Part shown: in pieces, positions 1-11,210 of the stretch
How positions within the stretch are numbered: position 1 is the stretch's first letter
How the letters are laid out: each line of letters opens with the position of its first letter
NCBI GenBank assembly: GCA_963839745.1
Contig: CAWIWC010000010.1
Location: forward strand, 620,001-684,000
Direction: 5' to 3'
Source: JAIBJN01 sp963839745
GTDB lineage: Bacteria > Actinomycetota > Thermoleophilia > Gaiellales > Gaiellaceae
Length of the DNA stretch: 64,000 bases
Position numbers and translations under genes: made by a program
Notes under the pieces: model-generated
Database searches by the model: none
Told to the model about the DNA's origin: nothing
Seen by the model: the letters and a program-made list of their open reading frames with translations, nothing else

Positions 1-579
1 CGCACCTGGGTCGCGCCTACGGTTCGCCGCGGCAGTGAGGGGTCAAATCTGGACAGGTCGAAATGCCGACGCGCGTCGCGAGAGCCGACTACTTCAAGGA
101 TCCCTGCGGGCCGAGGAGCGGGGACGATGTCGGGGTACTCTTTGCCGGAGGCGCGGGTGACATGGGACAATGGACACGTCTTGGTGGGGTCGGTGGGAGA
201 TCCTCGCGCCGCGATCATTATGCGCCGCCGCCGTGAGCGATTCGGGGCTCCGCTCCGGCTCGCCGCGCGGGTTGAAGTGATCGTGACGGCCGAGTTAGAG
301 CCACTGAGCGTATCGGGCATGCTTGGCGCTACCTCGGGCGAGGGGTGTCGCCCGACGCCGCGCGGATCTCCCTGGATCGCCGCGGTTCGTACTCTTCCAC
401 CCACTAGGTGTCGGTTCGAGGGCTCTGAGGAAGCGATGGCCTGGCGCCAGGTTCAACCTCAAATTTAACGTGGAGAGGCCTGTGCAAAATCGACTACCGG
501 TGCGTATGGCGACTTCCCGGACTACTACTACAAGTCCAGCAACCTCTTTGGCTCGTACCTCCTCGGCAAGGCGCCATCC
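1..579. other. no recognisable gene
   Basis: Several short overlapping frames are open here, but none gives a protein I recognise or has a convincing start. The frame of the following gene is already open from 469 and encodes an aromatic stretch (DYYYKSSNLFGSYLLG), so 469-579 may belong to that gene. Given the indel rate nearby, a broken gene could be hidden in 120-470. Confidence 0.4.
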
Positions 580-1155
580 ATGTCTCGCGACACTCGCCGG
601 GAGCTTGAGGCGCTCGAGGGCGGGTTCGCTGTCATTGTGCCTCGCCCGAAACCGATCTCACAGCCGAATCGGAGCGAACACGACGAGCTGATTTCCTATG
701 CAAGGAGCTGTCTCTCCGCCGAAGGCGCAATGCGAGTCGTTGCAGCCCTTGCAGCCGCTGAAGGCGTTCCTGTTCCCAAAGCTAACGGTCGCAGTCCCTT
801 TGAGCTGCTCGACGACCTCGCCTTTCGGCACCTTTCGCCCGAAGAGCAGCTGAAGATTCGGATCCGCTTGGAGGACTCTGTACGCGAGATCGCGGTGGCC
901 GATCGGAGGCGCGAGGCCAATCGGCGACCGAGCGGGAAGGAGCCGCGCAGTCCGAACTCAGCTGGAAAGGGAGGTCGGCGGAAAACACAAGACCGCGAGC
1001 GCAGGATGCCAGCCGGCCTCTGCGCCATGTGCGGGACGCGTCTGACCGAAGCCGAGCAGCTGCGCTGCCGTGCGGACTTGAAGACTTTCGTCAGTCAGGT
1101 GTACTGCACCGAGCACGCTGACAAGATCAAGGTGCTTTTCCAGGGGCAAGGCTGA
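580..1155 (+). CDS. hypothetical Cys-rich small protein
   Basis: I do not recognise this 191-residue protein. Its C-terminal end has Cys148 and Cys151 (CAMCG), then Cys163 and Cys176 followed by a His (YCTEH), which looks like a small structural zinc site. Residues about 105-140 are rich in Arg, Lys, Ser and Pro and are probably disordered. The same frame is open upstream to 469, so the real start may be earlier and hidden by an indel. It ends 8 bases before the ATPase-helicase gene on the same strand, which suggests it is the leading gene of the defence operon. Whether it is a functional subunit cannot be told. Confidence 0.5.
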   Translation: MSRDTRRELEALEGGFAVIVPRPKPISQPNRSEHDELISYARSCLSAEGAMRVVAALAAAEGVPVPKANGRSPFELLDDLAFRHLSPEEQLKIRIRLEDSVREIAVADRRREANRRPSGKEPRSPNSAGKGGRRKTQDRERRMPAGLCAMCGTRLTEAEQLRCRADLKTFVSQVYCTEHADKIKVLFQGQG

Positions 1156-1163
1156 TCCCTGTT

Positions 1164-4100
1164 ATGAGCGACCCCATCGTAAGCTGGGAAGGTCGGGACT
1201 CCGAGATCGCCAAGGCTGTCGAGCAATACTCGTCCGAGACGCTCGCCGCTTATCGGGAGGCGCCCCGGTTTGTCGAAGAGCACGCGAATCTGGAGCGTGC
1301 AGCGGTGGAAGGCGGCTACGGACGGCGGCAGCTCTTCGAATTGGTGCAGAACGGGCGGACGAGCTCGTCGAGTCGGCCGGCCGCGTACAGGTGGTCCTGA
1401 CGGAGAACGCCTTGTACTGCGCGAACGAGGGTCGGCCGCTTTCGGTCGCAGGCGTCGGTGCACTTCTGTCGTCGCACTTGAGCAGCAAGCGGGGCGTCGA
1501 GATCGGCCGCTTCGGCCTCGGGTTCAAGTCGGTCCTCGGGATCACGACGCGTCCGGAGAGTCTTCAGCCGATCGGGCTCGCTCCGGTTCGACCCCGAGGA
1601 GGCGGCACGCCGCATCCGCGAAGTCGTCCCAGAGGCCGCACCGGACACCGGTCCTCCGGATCGCTTTCGCGGTGGATGCCCAAGTCGAGGCGACCGAAGA
1701 TCCGCTTCCTCGCCGAGCTCATGACGTGGGCGACGACGGTCGTGCGGCTGCCCCGCGACACGGCGGACAGCTCCTGGCTTGGCGACGACCTCGAGCGGTT
1801 CCCGAGTCAATTCCTGCTCTTCTCGCCTCACGTCGAGCAGCTCGTGCTCGACAATCAGGAGAAACACAAGCGCCGCACGATCAGCGCGACGCGAGCGGGC
1901 GACGAGGTCGTCCTGGAGGACGACGGCGAGTCACGGTGGCGCGTATTCGCCCTGGAGCACAGCCCAAGCGAGGCCGCGAAGCTCGACGCTGGGGCGATGG
2001 CTGATCGCGATCGGATTCCACTCGTGTGGGCGGTTCCGACTCGCAGCACCGGGCGACGCGGAGAGTTCTGGGCGTTCTTCCCGACGCTCGACCAGACCAC
2101 GTTGAACGGGGTCGTCAACGCACCGTGGAAGCTGAACGAAGACCGAACGAGGATCATCGAGGGCCCGTTCAATGCCGAGTTGATCGAGCGCCTGTCCGGG
2201 CTGGTCGTGGAGAACCTTTCCGCTCTCTGCTCGGCCGACGACCCCGGCGTTCTTCTGGATCTGATGCCCGCACGCGGCCGCGAGGCAGCGGGTTGGGCGG
2301 ATGCCCAGTTGACGAATCACGTCAACGAGCTGGCGAAGGTGTCGCGAAGCCTCCCGGACCAGGAGGGGGCACTCCGATTCCCACGCGAGCTCGCGATCCA
2401 CCCGGAGAACTACCCCGACCGACGCTTGTTCTCTGGGCCGAGCAGCCCACGCGGCCGGTGGACTGGGTGCACGCTTCGGTCGAGACGCGTGAGCGGCGGG
2501 CTCGCGTCGAGATGTACACTGGACGGAAAGCCGCGAGCCTCCCTTCGGGAGTGGCTCGAGGCGTTGATGAGCGACGTCGATCCCGTCGTCGGTTGCGTGT
2601 CCGCACTGCGGGTCGCCAGCTCGCTTGCCCGGATCGAGCCGAAGTTCCTCGACGCATGTCCGGAAGGCGCGGATCTTTCTCGACGAGACCGGTGCACCGT
2701 GTACGGCGGAGGACGGACTCTTCATCCGCGCGCCGATTCCGATCGAGATCGAGGCGCGGTACGTGCACCCCGAGGTCGGTGATGCCGCCGACGAATATCT
2801 CAGGAATCTCGAGATACGCAGCGTCGACACCGCACGTTTGCTCGAGGTCAAGGTTCGTGAGAACCGACGCGCCTGGAACTCCGATGACTGGGATCTGTTC
2901 TGGGCTCTTGTCCGGGAGACCGATCAACGGGCGACCTTGCAGGTCCTCGAGAAGGCGCGCGTGCCCCCGCTGAGCCTGAAGGTTCGCAACCTGAAGGGCG
3001 ACTACCACGCCATCGGTTTGCTTCTGCTTCCCGGCGAAATCGCGCATGAGGGATCGGTGGAGGACGCAAAGGCGGTGATCGACACCCACTTTCACAGAGA
3101 CGAACTTGCAACGTTGAGACTGCTGGGCGCGACCAGCGGTCCGAGCCGTAACGGCGGTTCACGGGCCGAGCCGTGGTTCATCGAGTACCGACGCGAGGCG
3201 GAGAACGAATACCTCGAGGAAGTGAGCAGGAGTGGGGCGGCGCCGAATCGTGAGTATCTCGACTTCCGTGACCGGTCATTCGCGGGGCCGTTGACGCCGT
3301 TGATGATGCTGTCGCCCGAGACGCGGGCGAGGTACACGAGCGCCGTGCTTCGTGTGGCCGACGACCTCGACGACTGGACGTTCGGGCACAAGACGCAGAC
3401 CCGCTATCCCGAACGGCCGTGGCCGAACCCCGGTCTGCACATGGTGCGCAAGTACGGGGTCCTCGAGACGTCGCTCGGCCTGAGGCGCCCGGAGTCGGCG
3501 GTCGTCATCCGCGCTGGAGGCGTTGTCGGCGGTCTTGCCGGTCGCGCGCCTTCAAGCCTCGGTCGCGGAAGCGCTCGGGCTCCCTGACGATCCGGAGGCG
3601 CTCAGCGAGGAGCAATGGGAGGCGGCGCTCGCCGCAGGCATTGGATGTCGACGATGACGCACCATTGGTCTTGTGTACGCGGCCGCGGCTGCCCGAGTCG
3701 CGGCGCCCGCACAGATTCGATGCCGCGTCGGCCACGCACACGACGCCAGACCCGCGGAGTTGGTGACGGTCGTGAGTGATCCCGAGCTGGTCGTACTCCT
3801 CGAACAAACGGCGGAACCCTTCGTTCGCGTCGAGACCGCCGAGCAGCAGGCCCTCGCTCGTCGAGCGGTGGTCGCTTCGCGACGCGAGCACCGCTGTCCG
3901 TAGTGAGGTCGCCGCTGTCGAGAGCGGAGAAGCCGGAGCCTCTCGCGGACGCGTTCCCGATGCTTCGCCCGCGGCTCGACCCCAATCAGCGTGCATTGCT
4001 TCTGCAGCCGTGCTCGGAGATCCGGATCGACCGCTTCACCGAAAGCGGGCGCATCAGTGAGCCGCAGCGCATCATCGTCGAGGGCGACACGATCTTCCAT

Positions 4101-5802
4101 CGCGACGACATCGAACAGCGACCGCTGCTCACGCTCGTCGCGGGAAAGGTGGGGATCTCGCTTACCGAGGCCGACGTCGATGCGATTTTCCGAAACATCG
4201 CCGCGAGGCGAGTGAAGGAACTGCGCACGGCGATTCGGAAGGCCCCGGACGACGCTTCCAGGCTTCTGCTCGCCGTCGGCGCCGATGTGCTGCGTGCGCG
4301 GATACCGCGCGCGGTTCTCGACTCGGTCGAGACGATCGAGGGCGAACTGGACGACTACGGCATCGCCGAACTCGCACTCGTCCTCCACGGCGCTCAGGTG
4401 CTCCAGGAGTACTCGGACGTCCTCGAGGAACGCGGGCTCGAACCGCCGCAGACGTGGGCCGGGAGTCGCGCCGCCGTCGCGTTCGCCCGCGATCTCGGGT
4501 TCGGAGTCGAGTACGGCGGATTCGAGAACAGGTCCCTGGAGCGCCAGCTCGAGCTGGAGGGACCTCCCGAGATCGGGCCCCTCCACGAGTACCAGGAGAT
4601 CGTGGTCGGCGAAATCCGGGACGCTGATACGAGGTCGTAGACGGTCTTCGCGGCCTCCTCTCGCTGCCTACCGGAGCCGGGAAGACGCGCGTAACGATCG
4701 AAGCGCTGATCGACGCCATGGAAGCTGGCGAACTGGGTTCGCCGATTCTGTGGGTCGCGCAGACCGAAGAACTTTGCGAGCAGGCGATCGAAACGTGGAG
4801 CGAGCTTTGGCGCGCAAAAGGCCCGCGCCGGCGGTTGACGATCAGCCGGCTTCGCGCGTCTTTCGAGGCGGAGCAGGCCGAGCACGGGGAGCAGGTCGTG
4901 GTGGCGACGGTGGCAAAGCTCGACGCCGGTGTCTTCACGAAGAAGTCGTACGACCTGGCTCAGTCGCGCGACGTGCATCGTCGTCGACGAGGCCCATACG
5001 TCGGTCGGCCCCTCGTACACGCGGCTGCTCGAGTGGCAGGGAATGCCGCGAAACGAAGACCGGGCCCCCCTGATCGGCCTCACGGCGACGCCGTTCCGCG
5101 GCACCAACGAGGCCGAGACGAAGCGCCTCGCCGCCCGGTACGGAAACGGCGGCTGGATCTTCGAGGCGCTGGGAGGGGCGGACGCCTATCCGCACTTGCA
5201 GCGGATCGGGATCCTCTCCCAGGTCGATCACGAGCTCTTGCCGGGCTCGGACATCCGCTTGTCGCCGGATGAGCTGCAGAGACTGAAGGACTTGCGTCGG
5301 CTTCCGGACGAAGCGGCTCGACGCCTCGCGGCCGACACGGGCGGAACCGAACGCTTCTCGAAAGCATCACCGGGCTGGACGACGACTGGCCGGTGCTTCT
5401 CTTCTGCGTGTCGGTCGAGCATGCGAACACCATGGCAGCTCTCTTGACACGCGCGGATGTTCCGGCGGCAGCGATTTCGGCCGAGACGGGCAAAGGCTTG
5501 CGTCGGCACTACATCGAGCAGGTTCCGCCGCGGCGACGTGCGCGTGCTCACGAACTACAACGTGCTCGCCGCCGGCTTCGACGCGCCCCGTGTCCGTGCC
5601 GTTTACATCGCACGCCCGACCTACGTCCCCAACGTCTACCAGCAGATGATCGGGCGCGGGCTTGCGTGGCCCGCGCAACGGCGGCACCGAGCGATGCTTG
5701 CTCGTCAACGTCGCCGACAACGTCGAACAGTTCGGCGAGCAACTCGCCTTCCACGAGTTCGACTACCTCTGGAACGGAGCGGCGTCCGAGGCAGTCAGCT
5801 GA
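1164..5802 (+). CDS. GHKL (sacsin-like) ATPase fused to SF2 DEAD/DEAH helicase, about 1,545 aa; multiple indels
   Basis: This is one long gene read across about a dozen single-base frame changes. The N-terminus is a GHKL/Hsp90-type ATPase: N-box ELVQNG near residue 60 and glycine box GRFGLGFKSVLGIT near 115-127, the pattern of sacsin N-terminal ATPase-like proteins. A long middle region follows (for example around 2,700-3,500 and 3,900-4,600) that I cannot assign. The C-terminus is an SF2 helicase: Q-like LHEYQEIV, Walker A LPTGAGKTR near residue 1,168, VDEAH near 1,273, TATPF near 1,309 and QMIGRGL near 1,495. The ATPase and helicase parts run into each other without a start site once the indel near 4,625 is allowed for, so I call a single fusion protein. 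The stop is TGA at 5800. It probably couples sensing to DNA translocation in the island. The function is inferred from family and context only. Confidence 0.8.
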
Positions 5803-6260
5803 CCGTGGCGTGAAGTCTTGCGGTCGGCGGCTCGACGACCCTGGCCGAGCTCGGCCCTGAGGACGTCGTCGTGATCGTCGGCAAGCCTTGCGACGGTCGT
5901 CAGGGCGTTCATGAACTCGGCGTCCTGCATGTGATCTCCGAGCAGCTCGTACTCGACTTGGATCTCTCCGGCCGTCGGCATCGAAGAAGAACTTCCCGTA
6001 CGGAAGGCTGCGGTTCCTCTCGTTCAAGGATCTGAGGACGCGGAACTCGTCCTCGTCGGAAAGTTCGATCTCGTCGAGGACGCACGCGGAGATGTGCATG
6101 ACCGAGCTCTCGCCGGTTCGTACGGACGACGATCCTGAGGCGAGCGCTGCCGTAGTCGACTTCGAGACGATCGTTGGCTTCGAGCTCGTACGCGATCCCG
6201 TGGGCCTGCAGGGCCAAGCCGGGCGAGCTCGATCGTGGACGCGACCATGTCGGAAGCCAT
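5763..6260 (-). CDS. YbjN-domain-like small protein; about three indels
   Basis: Reading the minus strand and joining three frames gives a protein of about 165 aa: an N-terminal segment (ASTIELARLGLQAHGIAYEL), a beta-rich middle, then LNERNRSLPYGKFFFDADG followed by an EIQVEYELLGDHMQ-like strand and a helix ending in LADDHDDVL. This order resembles YbjN or CesT-like chaperone-fold proteins, in which an L-N-x-x-N motif precedes two strands and a C-terminal helix. I set the start at the ATG at 6260, 8 bases after a TAGAGT box; an ATG at 6263 is also possible. It overlaps the end of the ATPase-helicase and is divergent from the UvrD gene. Its role in the island is unknown; a chaperone or adaptor role is only a guess. 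Confidence 0.55.
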
Positions 6261-6268
6261 CATGCTCA

Positions 6269-6278
6269 ACTCTAGACC
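6269..6278. promoter_or_regulatory. overlapping divergent -10 boxes at TCTAGA
   Basis: On the minus strand TAGAGT (6274-6269) lies 5-8 bases before the YbjN-like ATGs. On the plus strand TAGACC (6273-6278) lies 7 bases before ATG 6286 of the UvrD gene. Both share the TCTAGA palindrome. The spacing is that of the leaderless promoters seen elsewhere in the window, but TAGACC lacks the final T. Confidence 0.4.
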
Positions 6279-6285
6279 GGTTCCG

Positions 6286-8100
6286 ATGGCTCTGACCGAT
6301 CAGCAGCGGAAGGTCGCCGAAGCGTCGATCGACTCGCGGCAGCTCGTTCTCGGAGGCGCCGGAACCGGAAAGACGCACGTCCTCGTCGAGCGGATCCGGC
6401 ATCTGATCGCAGCCGAGGACGTCGGCTCCCGGATCGGAGATCCTCGTTCTGAGCTTCACTCGTGCCGTTGTCCGCGAGCTACGGTCGCGGATGAGGCTGC
6501 AGGAGGGACACGTGCGCCTGGTGAGACCCGCCACGTTCGACTCCTTCGCGACACGGTTCCTGCGCGAGCTGCCCGAGAGCGAGGTTTCCCCGTTCTGGCG
6601 TGAAGCCGACTACGACGGGCGCATCGCCGCCGCGGCGTCGGCGATCGCACAAAGCGACGAGGCGGACGCGATCCTCGGCGTTGTATCGGCACGTCTTCGT
6701 CGACGAGATCCAGGACCTCGTCGGAGTCCGGGCGGATCTCGTTCTCGAGATTCTCCGGCATGTCGGCGGGTTCACCGTGCTCGGAGACCCGGCGCAGGCG
6801 ATCTACGAGTACCAGGTTCAGGACGAGCCGACGGCGACCACTTCGGAGCGAGTTTCTCTCGACGCTCATGAGCGAGCACGAGGACCTCGTCGCTCGTGTT
6901 GCTGGAGGAGGACTTCCGCACAAGTCACGACCACGGCGAATTGCTGGCCGAGATCGGCTCGATACTCCGCGACCCGCGACGTGACGCGAACGCGGCGCGG
7001 GACCCTCTGGTCGAGATGCTCGCTTCCCTCGACCACGTCAGCTCGTTCGAGGATCTCGCGGTCGCGCTCCGCGGAACGCGCGATCAGACCGCGGTTCTCT
7101 GCAGGACGAATGCGGAGTGCCTTCGCGTCTCCCAGCTCCTGTTCGAGCAGGGCGTCGACCACCGGCTTCAGCACGAAGCGACCGAGCGCGTCTTGCCGGC
7201 CTGGCTTGCAGAGTTGTTCCGCGGCGTCGACCGCAAGAGGTGGAGCGAATCAAGGCTCGAGAGCTTGGTCGCGACGCGAAGAGCGGAAGGTGTCGAGCTT
7301 CCGGAGACCGATGTCGTCATCCGCTTCTTGACGGACGCGGTCGGCGACGACACGGTCGACCTCGATGTCTTCCGCGAGCGCGCTCTGCGTGGAGTGCTTC
7401 CGGACCACCTCCACGACGTGGAAGACGTTCCGGTCGTCGTCTCGACGGTGCATCGAGCGAAAGGCCTCGAATTCGACCGAGTCTTCTTCGGCGCGCCGCG
7501 CAACGGCGTGCCGGAGGACGAAGTCGACGAATTGCGCGTTCTCTACGTCGCACTCAGCCGGAGTCGCGATGACGTCTGGTCGTTCAAGGCGCCGAACATG
7601 GCGCTGTGGCACAAGGCCGACGAGACTCGACGAGCGGTGGGTCAAGTCGAATTGGAACGAGCGGTGGAAGACACTTGGGTGGGAGGTTCGGCCGCGCGAC
7701 GTCGACACGATTCGGCCTCCGGGTGGCGGGATCGCGAAGGCCGATGTCGCAGCGGTGCAACAGCCGGATTGCGCACGCTCTGCCGCGCGGCACGTGCCGT
7801 CGAGCTTCGACTCGTGCACGTCCGAGAGAGCGAGGAGCCGATCCCCTTCTACTCGGTGCTCGTCGATGGCGAGGTGTTCGGCGAGACGAGCGAGCACTTC
7901 GGCGAGATGCTGCGTCGGCGGCTGCGAGGACGTGGCGAGGTCAGGTTCCCGCGCCTGCTGACGAACACCTTCGTGTCCGGGATTCAGACCGTCGTCGGTT
8001 CGCCGGGTGAAGGCGAGGCCGAAGGTCTCGGCGTAAGCGGCATGTGGCTCGGGCCACGGATCGCGGGCCTCTCGTCCGTCGATTGGTACGCGCGAATGAG
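6286..8100 (+). CDS. UvrD/Rep-type SF1 helicase; several indels
   Basis: The protein is about 600 aa in three or more frames. It starts MALTDQQRKVAE with Walker A GGAGTGKT at residues 23-30, then LSFTRAVVREL (motif Ia-like), VFVDEIQDL near 139, DPAQAIYEY, a FRTSHDHGELL segment, STVHRAKGLEFD (motif V) and LYVALSRSRDD near 420 (motif VI). The last 150 residues (VELRLVHVRESEEPIPFYSV onward) are not helicase core and I cannot assign them. I chose ATG 6286 over in-frame ATGs at 6235 and 6250 because a -10-like box precedes it by 7 bases. If one extra A near 8095 is removed, the end reads DWYAR-stop with an ATGA overlap onto drmA. It probably acts with DrmA on DNA. Confidence 0.75.
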
Positions 8101-11100
8101 TCGGCTCGACCCCTACTACGCGTTTCGGGCGGAGATGCTCGAGCGACTCGCGCGTGACCTCGTCGGCCCCGGAGACGTCGAGGAGACGATCAGCGACTTT
8201 CCGTTGGAGCAGTACATCTGCGGGATCCTCTACCCGCGCTCGGAGGATCGCTATCGACCCGGCACAGGACGACGACGTCGCGGAAGGGGAGGACGAGGCA
8301 ACGTACGCCGATCCGCCGGTCGCGCTCGCGAACGAGAAGTATCCGTCGTCGGCAGGGATGACGTTCGCCGTGGATCTTGCGAGGGCGAAGGAGATCACGG
8401 TCACCGCTTCCGCCGCGCTGTACGTCCCCGAGGAGAGCGAGGAGGGCAAGCAATGGACGCGCCGCCCGCTGGCGATCGAGCCGGTGCTCCTGCGTGTCGA
8501 CGAACCGACGCCGGACCACAGGATCTCGCTCGCCGAAGGCTTGGAGCTGTTCGCTCGGATCCGACCGCGCCGACGAGGCAGGCGCCGTCGCCGTGACGCT
8601 GGCGCTCGTCAACACGCGGACCGCGAAACCGGGCAAGCGAGACGGCGACGCTTTCTTCCAACCGACGCTTGTCGCCGAGGCGGCGGACGGCGTGCCCGTC
8701 TTCGTCGAGCGAGACGTCGGCAGACCGATCCAGATCGACGACGCCGATCTGCGCTCCTACCGGTTGCTGTATCGCGACGCACGGACGTTCGCCGCGGGAC
8801 ACGGGTGCTCGGTCGACTGGGATGCCGAGGCCGGCGCCGACTACGCCGTCCGGGTCCAGACGACTTTCGTCCCGCACCACGCTCTTGCGGCTCGCCGACA
8901 GCAATCCGGATATTCGCTCCGAGGTGCTGTCGTTCAGGCGGCTTGCCGAGGCTCCCAAGGACGAGCTCGTGCGCGAGCTGCACGAGCTCTTCGACGAATA
9001 CGGCTCGTGGATCGCCGAGAAGGAATCGGCGGCATCGCGACTGCCGCCGGATCTTCGCGAGATCGCCGATCGAACATCTCGAGCTTTGCCGCGCGACGCT
9101 CGATCGCATCCGCGACGGGATCCTCGTGCTCGACGACCCGGTCGCGTGGGACGCGTTCCGGCTCGCGAACCGCGCGATGTGGAACCAGCGTGCGCGCGCG
9201 GACTGGCTGCGCGACGGGAAAGCCGACGCCCGAGCCCGACATGGAGGGTGCGTACGAGTGGCGACCGTTCCAGCTCGCGTTCATCCTCCTGTGCCTGCGC
9301 GGGATCGTCGACCCGAGTCACGAGGACCGCGAGATCGCCGACCTCCTCTGGTTCCCGACGGGCGGCGGCAAGACGGAGGCCTACCTCGGGCTCATCGCGT
9401 TCACCGTCTTCCTCCGGCGGCTCCGCAACGAGCCCGGCGACGGCGTCACGGTGCTGATGCGCTACACGCTGCGGCTGCTCACGATCCAGCAGTTCGATCG
9501 CGCGGCCCTGCTGATCTGCGTGCTGCGAGCAGATCCGCGCGAGACGACGAGCGACTCGGCGCGACGCCGATCTCGATCGGCCTCTGGGTCGGCAAGGGCG
9601 GCTCACCGAACACGCTCGCCGAGGCGCGCGCGGCCATCGACCGACTCCGCAACGAGCCAGTCGGTCGAGGAGGCGAACCCCGTCCAGCTGCACGCGTGCC
9701 CGTGGTGCGGCGCGCGCGCTCGGCCCCTGGCAGTACTGAGATCGCGACAGACCCGCCGCGGATGCGGATCCGCTGCCGCGACGAGTCCTGCGCGTTCCGA
9801 GGACGGCCTGCCCGTCTACGTCGTGGACGAGGACATCTACCGCTACCGACCGACGCTGATCATCGCGACGGCCGACAAGTTCGCGACGATTCCGTGGCGA
9901 CACGAGACCGCAGCGCTGTTCAACCGCGGCTCCGACGTCGCCGCCGCCGGAGCTGATCGTCCAGGACGAGCTCCATCTGATCTCCGGGCCGCTCGGCACG
10001 CTCGCCGGCCTCTACGAGACGGCGATCGACTTCCTCTGCACGCGAGGACGGCGGTCCGCCGAAGGTCGATCGCCTCGACGGCGACGATCCGGCGCGCGCG
10101 AGCACCAGACGCAGGGCCTGTTCGACCGCGAGATGCGGCAGTTCCCGCCGCCCGGCTCTCGACGCGCGCGACTCGTGGTTCGCGGTCGAGGCTCGCCCGA
10201 GGACGAAGGGGACGCGGCTCTACGTCGGGCTGATGGCGCCGGGTACGAGCCACGCGACGCTGATGATCCGGACCTACGCGGCGCTGCTCCAGGCGGCGCT
10301 CGACGTCGACGGCAGCGACGACGGTCGAGGACCCGTACTGGACGCTGGTCGGCTACTTCAACAGCCTCCGCGTGCTCGGCGGCGCGCGCATGCAGGTCCA
10401 GGACGACGTCGCCGACCGGCATCGAGCTGATCGCCGGCGACGGCGAACCGCGGCCGCTCGATCCGGACTCGCGCATCGAGCTGACGAGCCGCGAGTCCTC
10501 GGGCGAGATCCCGCGCCACCTCAAGCGGATGGAGCATCAGCTACCCGGACGAGGACGCGCTCGACGTCATCCTCGCGACGAACATGATCTCCGTCGGCGT
10601 CGACATCGACCGCCTCGGGCTGATGGTCGTCATGGGCCAGCCGCAGTCGACGCCGAGTACATCCAGGCGACGAGCCGCGTCGGGCGGCAGTACCCCGGGC
10701 TCGTCGTCACGCTGTTCAACGCCGCCCGGTCGCGCGACCGCTCGCACTACGAGGCTTCAAGACGCTACCACTCCGCGCTCTACCGCCAGGTCGAGTCGAC
10801 GAGCGTGACGCCGTTCTCGCCCGCGCGCGCGGGACCGCGCGCTGCACGCGGTCTTGGTCGCGCTCGCGCGCCTGACGATCCCGGGCCTCGCCGACAACGA
10901 CGCGGCGCGCGCCGTGTCAGACCACGAGGACGAACTCGACGCTGCTCGTCGACGCGATCCTCGAGCGCGTCGAGGCGGTCGACCGGAGGCTGTCGATGCG
11001 ACCGCGGCCGAACTCGAGCGAATCCTCGACGAATGGCGGACGCGCGCGACGACCGTCAGCCGACCTCGTCTACAACGTCCCGCGATGTCGACAAGACACT

Positions 11101-11208
11101 GCTCGTCGACGCCGCCGACGAGGCGAGGCTCAGGTCGAACACGCTCCCGACACTCTGGTCGCTGCGCGACGTCGACCAAGAGTCGAATCTCTACCTGGTG
11201 AGGACTGA
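8096..11208 (+). CDS. drmA: DISARM DrmA-type helicase; about a dozen indels
   Basis: The restored protein of about 1,040 aa starts MSRLDPYYAFRAEMLERLAR. Helicase motifs are WFPTGGGKTEAYLGL (Walker A, near 420), IATADKF, IVQDELHLISGPLGTLAGLYE (DEAH box as DELH, near 625), SVGVDIDRLGLMVV, and YIQATSRVGR near 860 followed by RDRSHYEAF and SVTPFS. A Cys pair CPWC and a later C-x4-C (CRDESC) between the helicase halves form the usual zinc insert. The run DELHLISGPLG plus SRVGR plus SVTPFS is characteristic of DrmA, the DISARM helicase that loads on incoming DNA. It is followed directly by drmB, as in DISARM. The exact stop is hidden by an indel near 11,200. Confidence 0.85.
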
Positions 11209-11210
11209 CG

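Noticed and set aside
127..468. A 113-codon frame at the left end
   Set aside because: Composition and sequence show no family and no ribosome site; the area is rich in indels, so it was left as unassigned.
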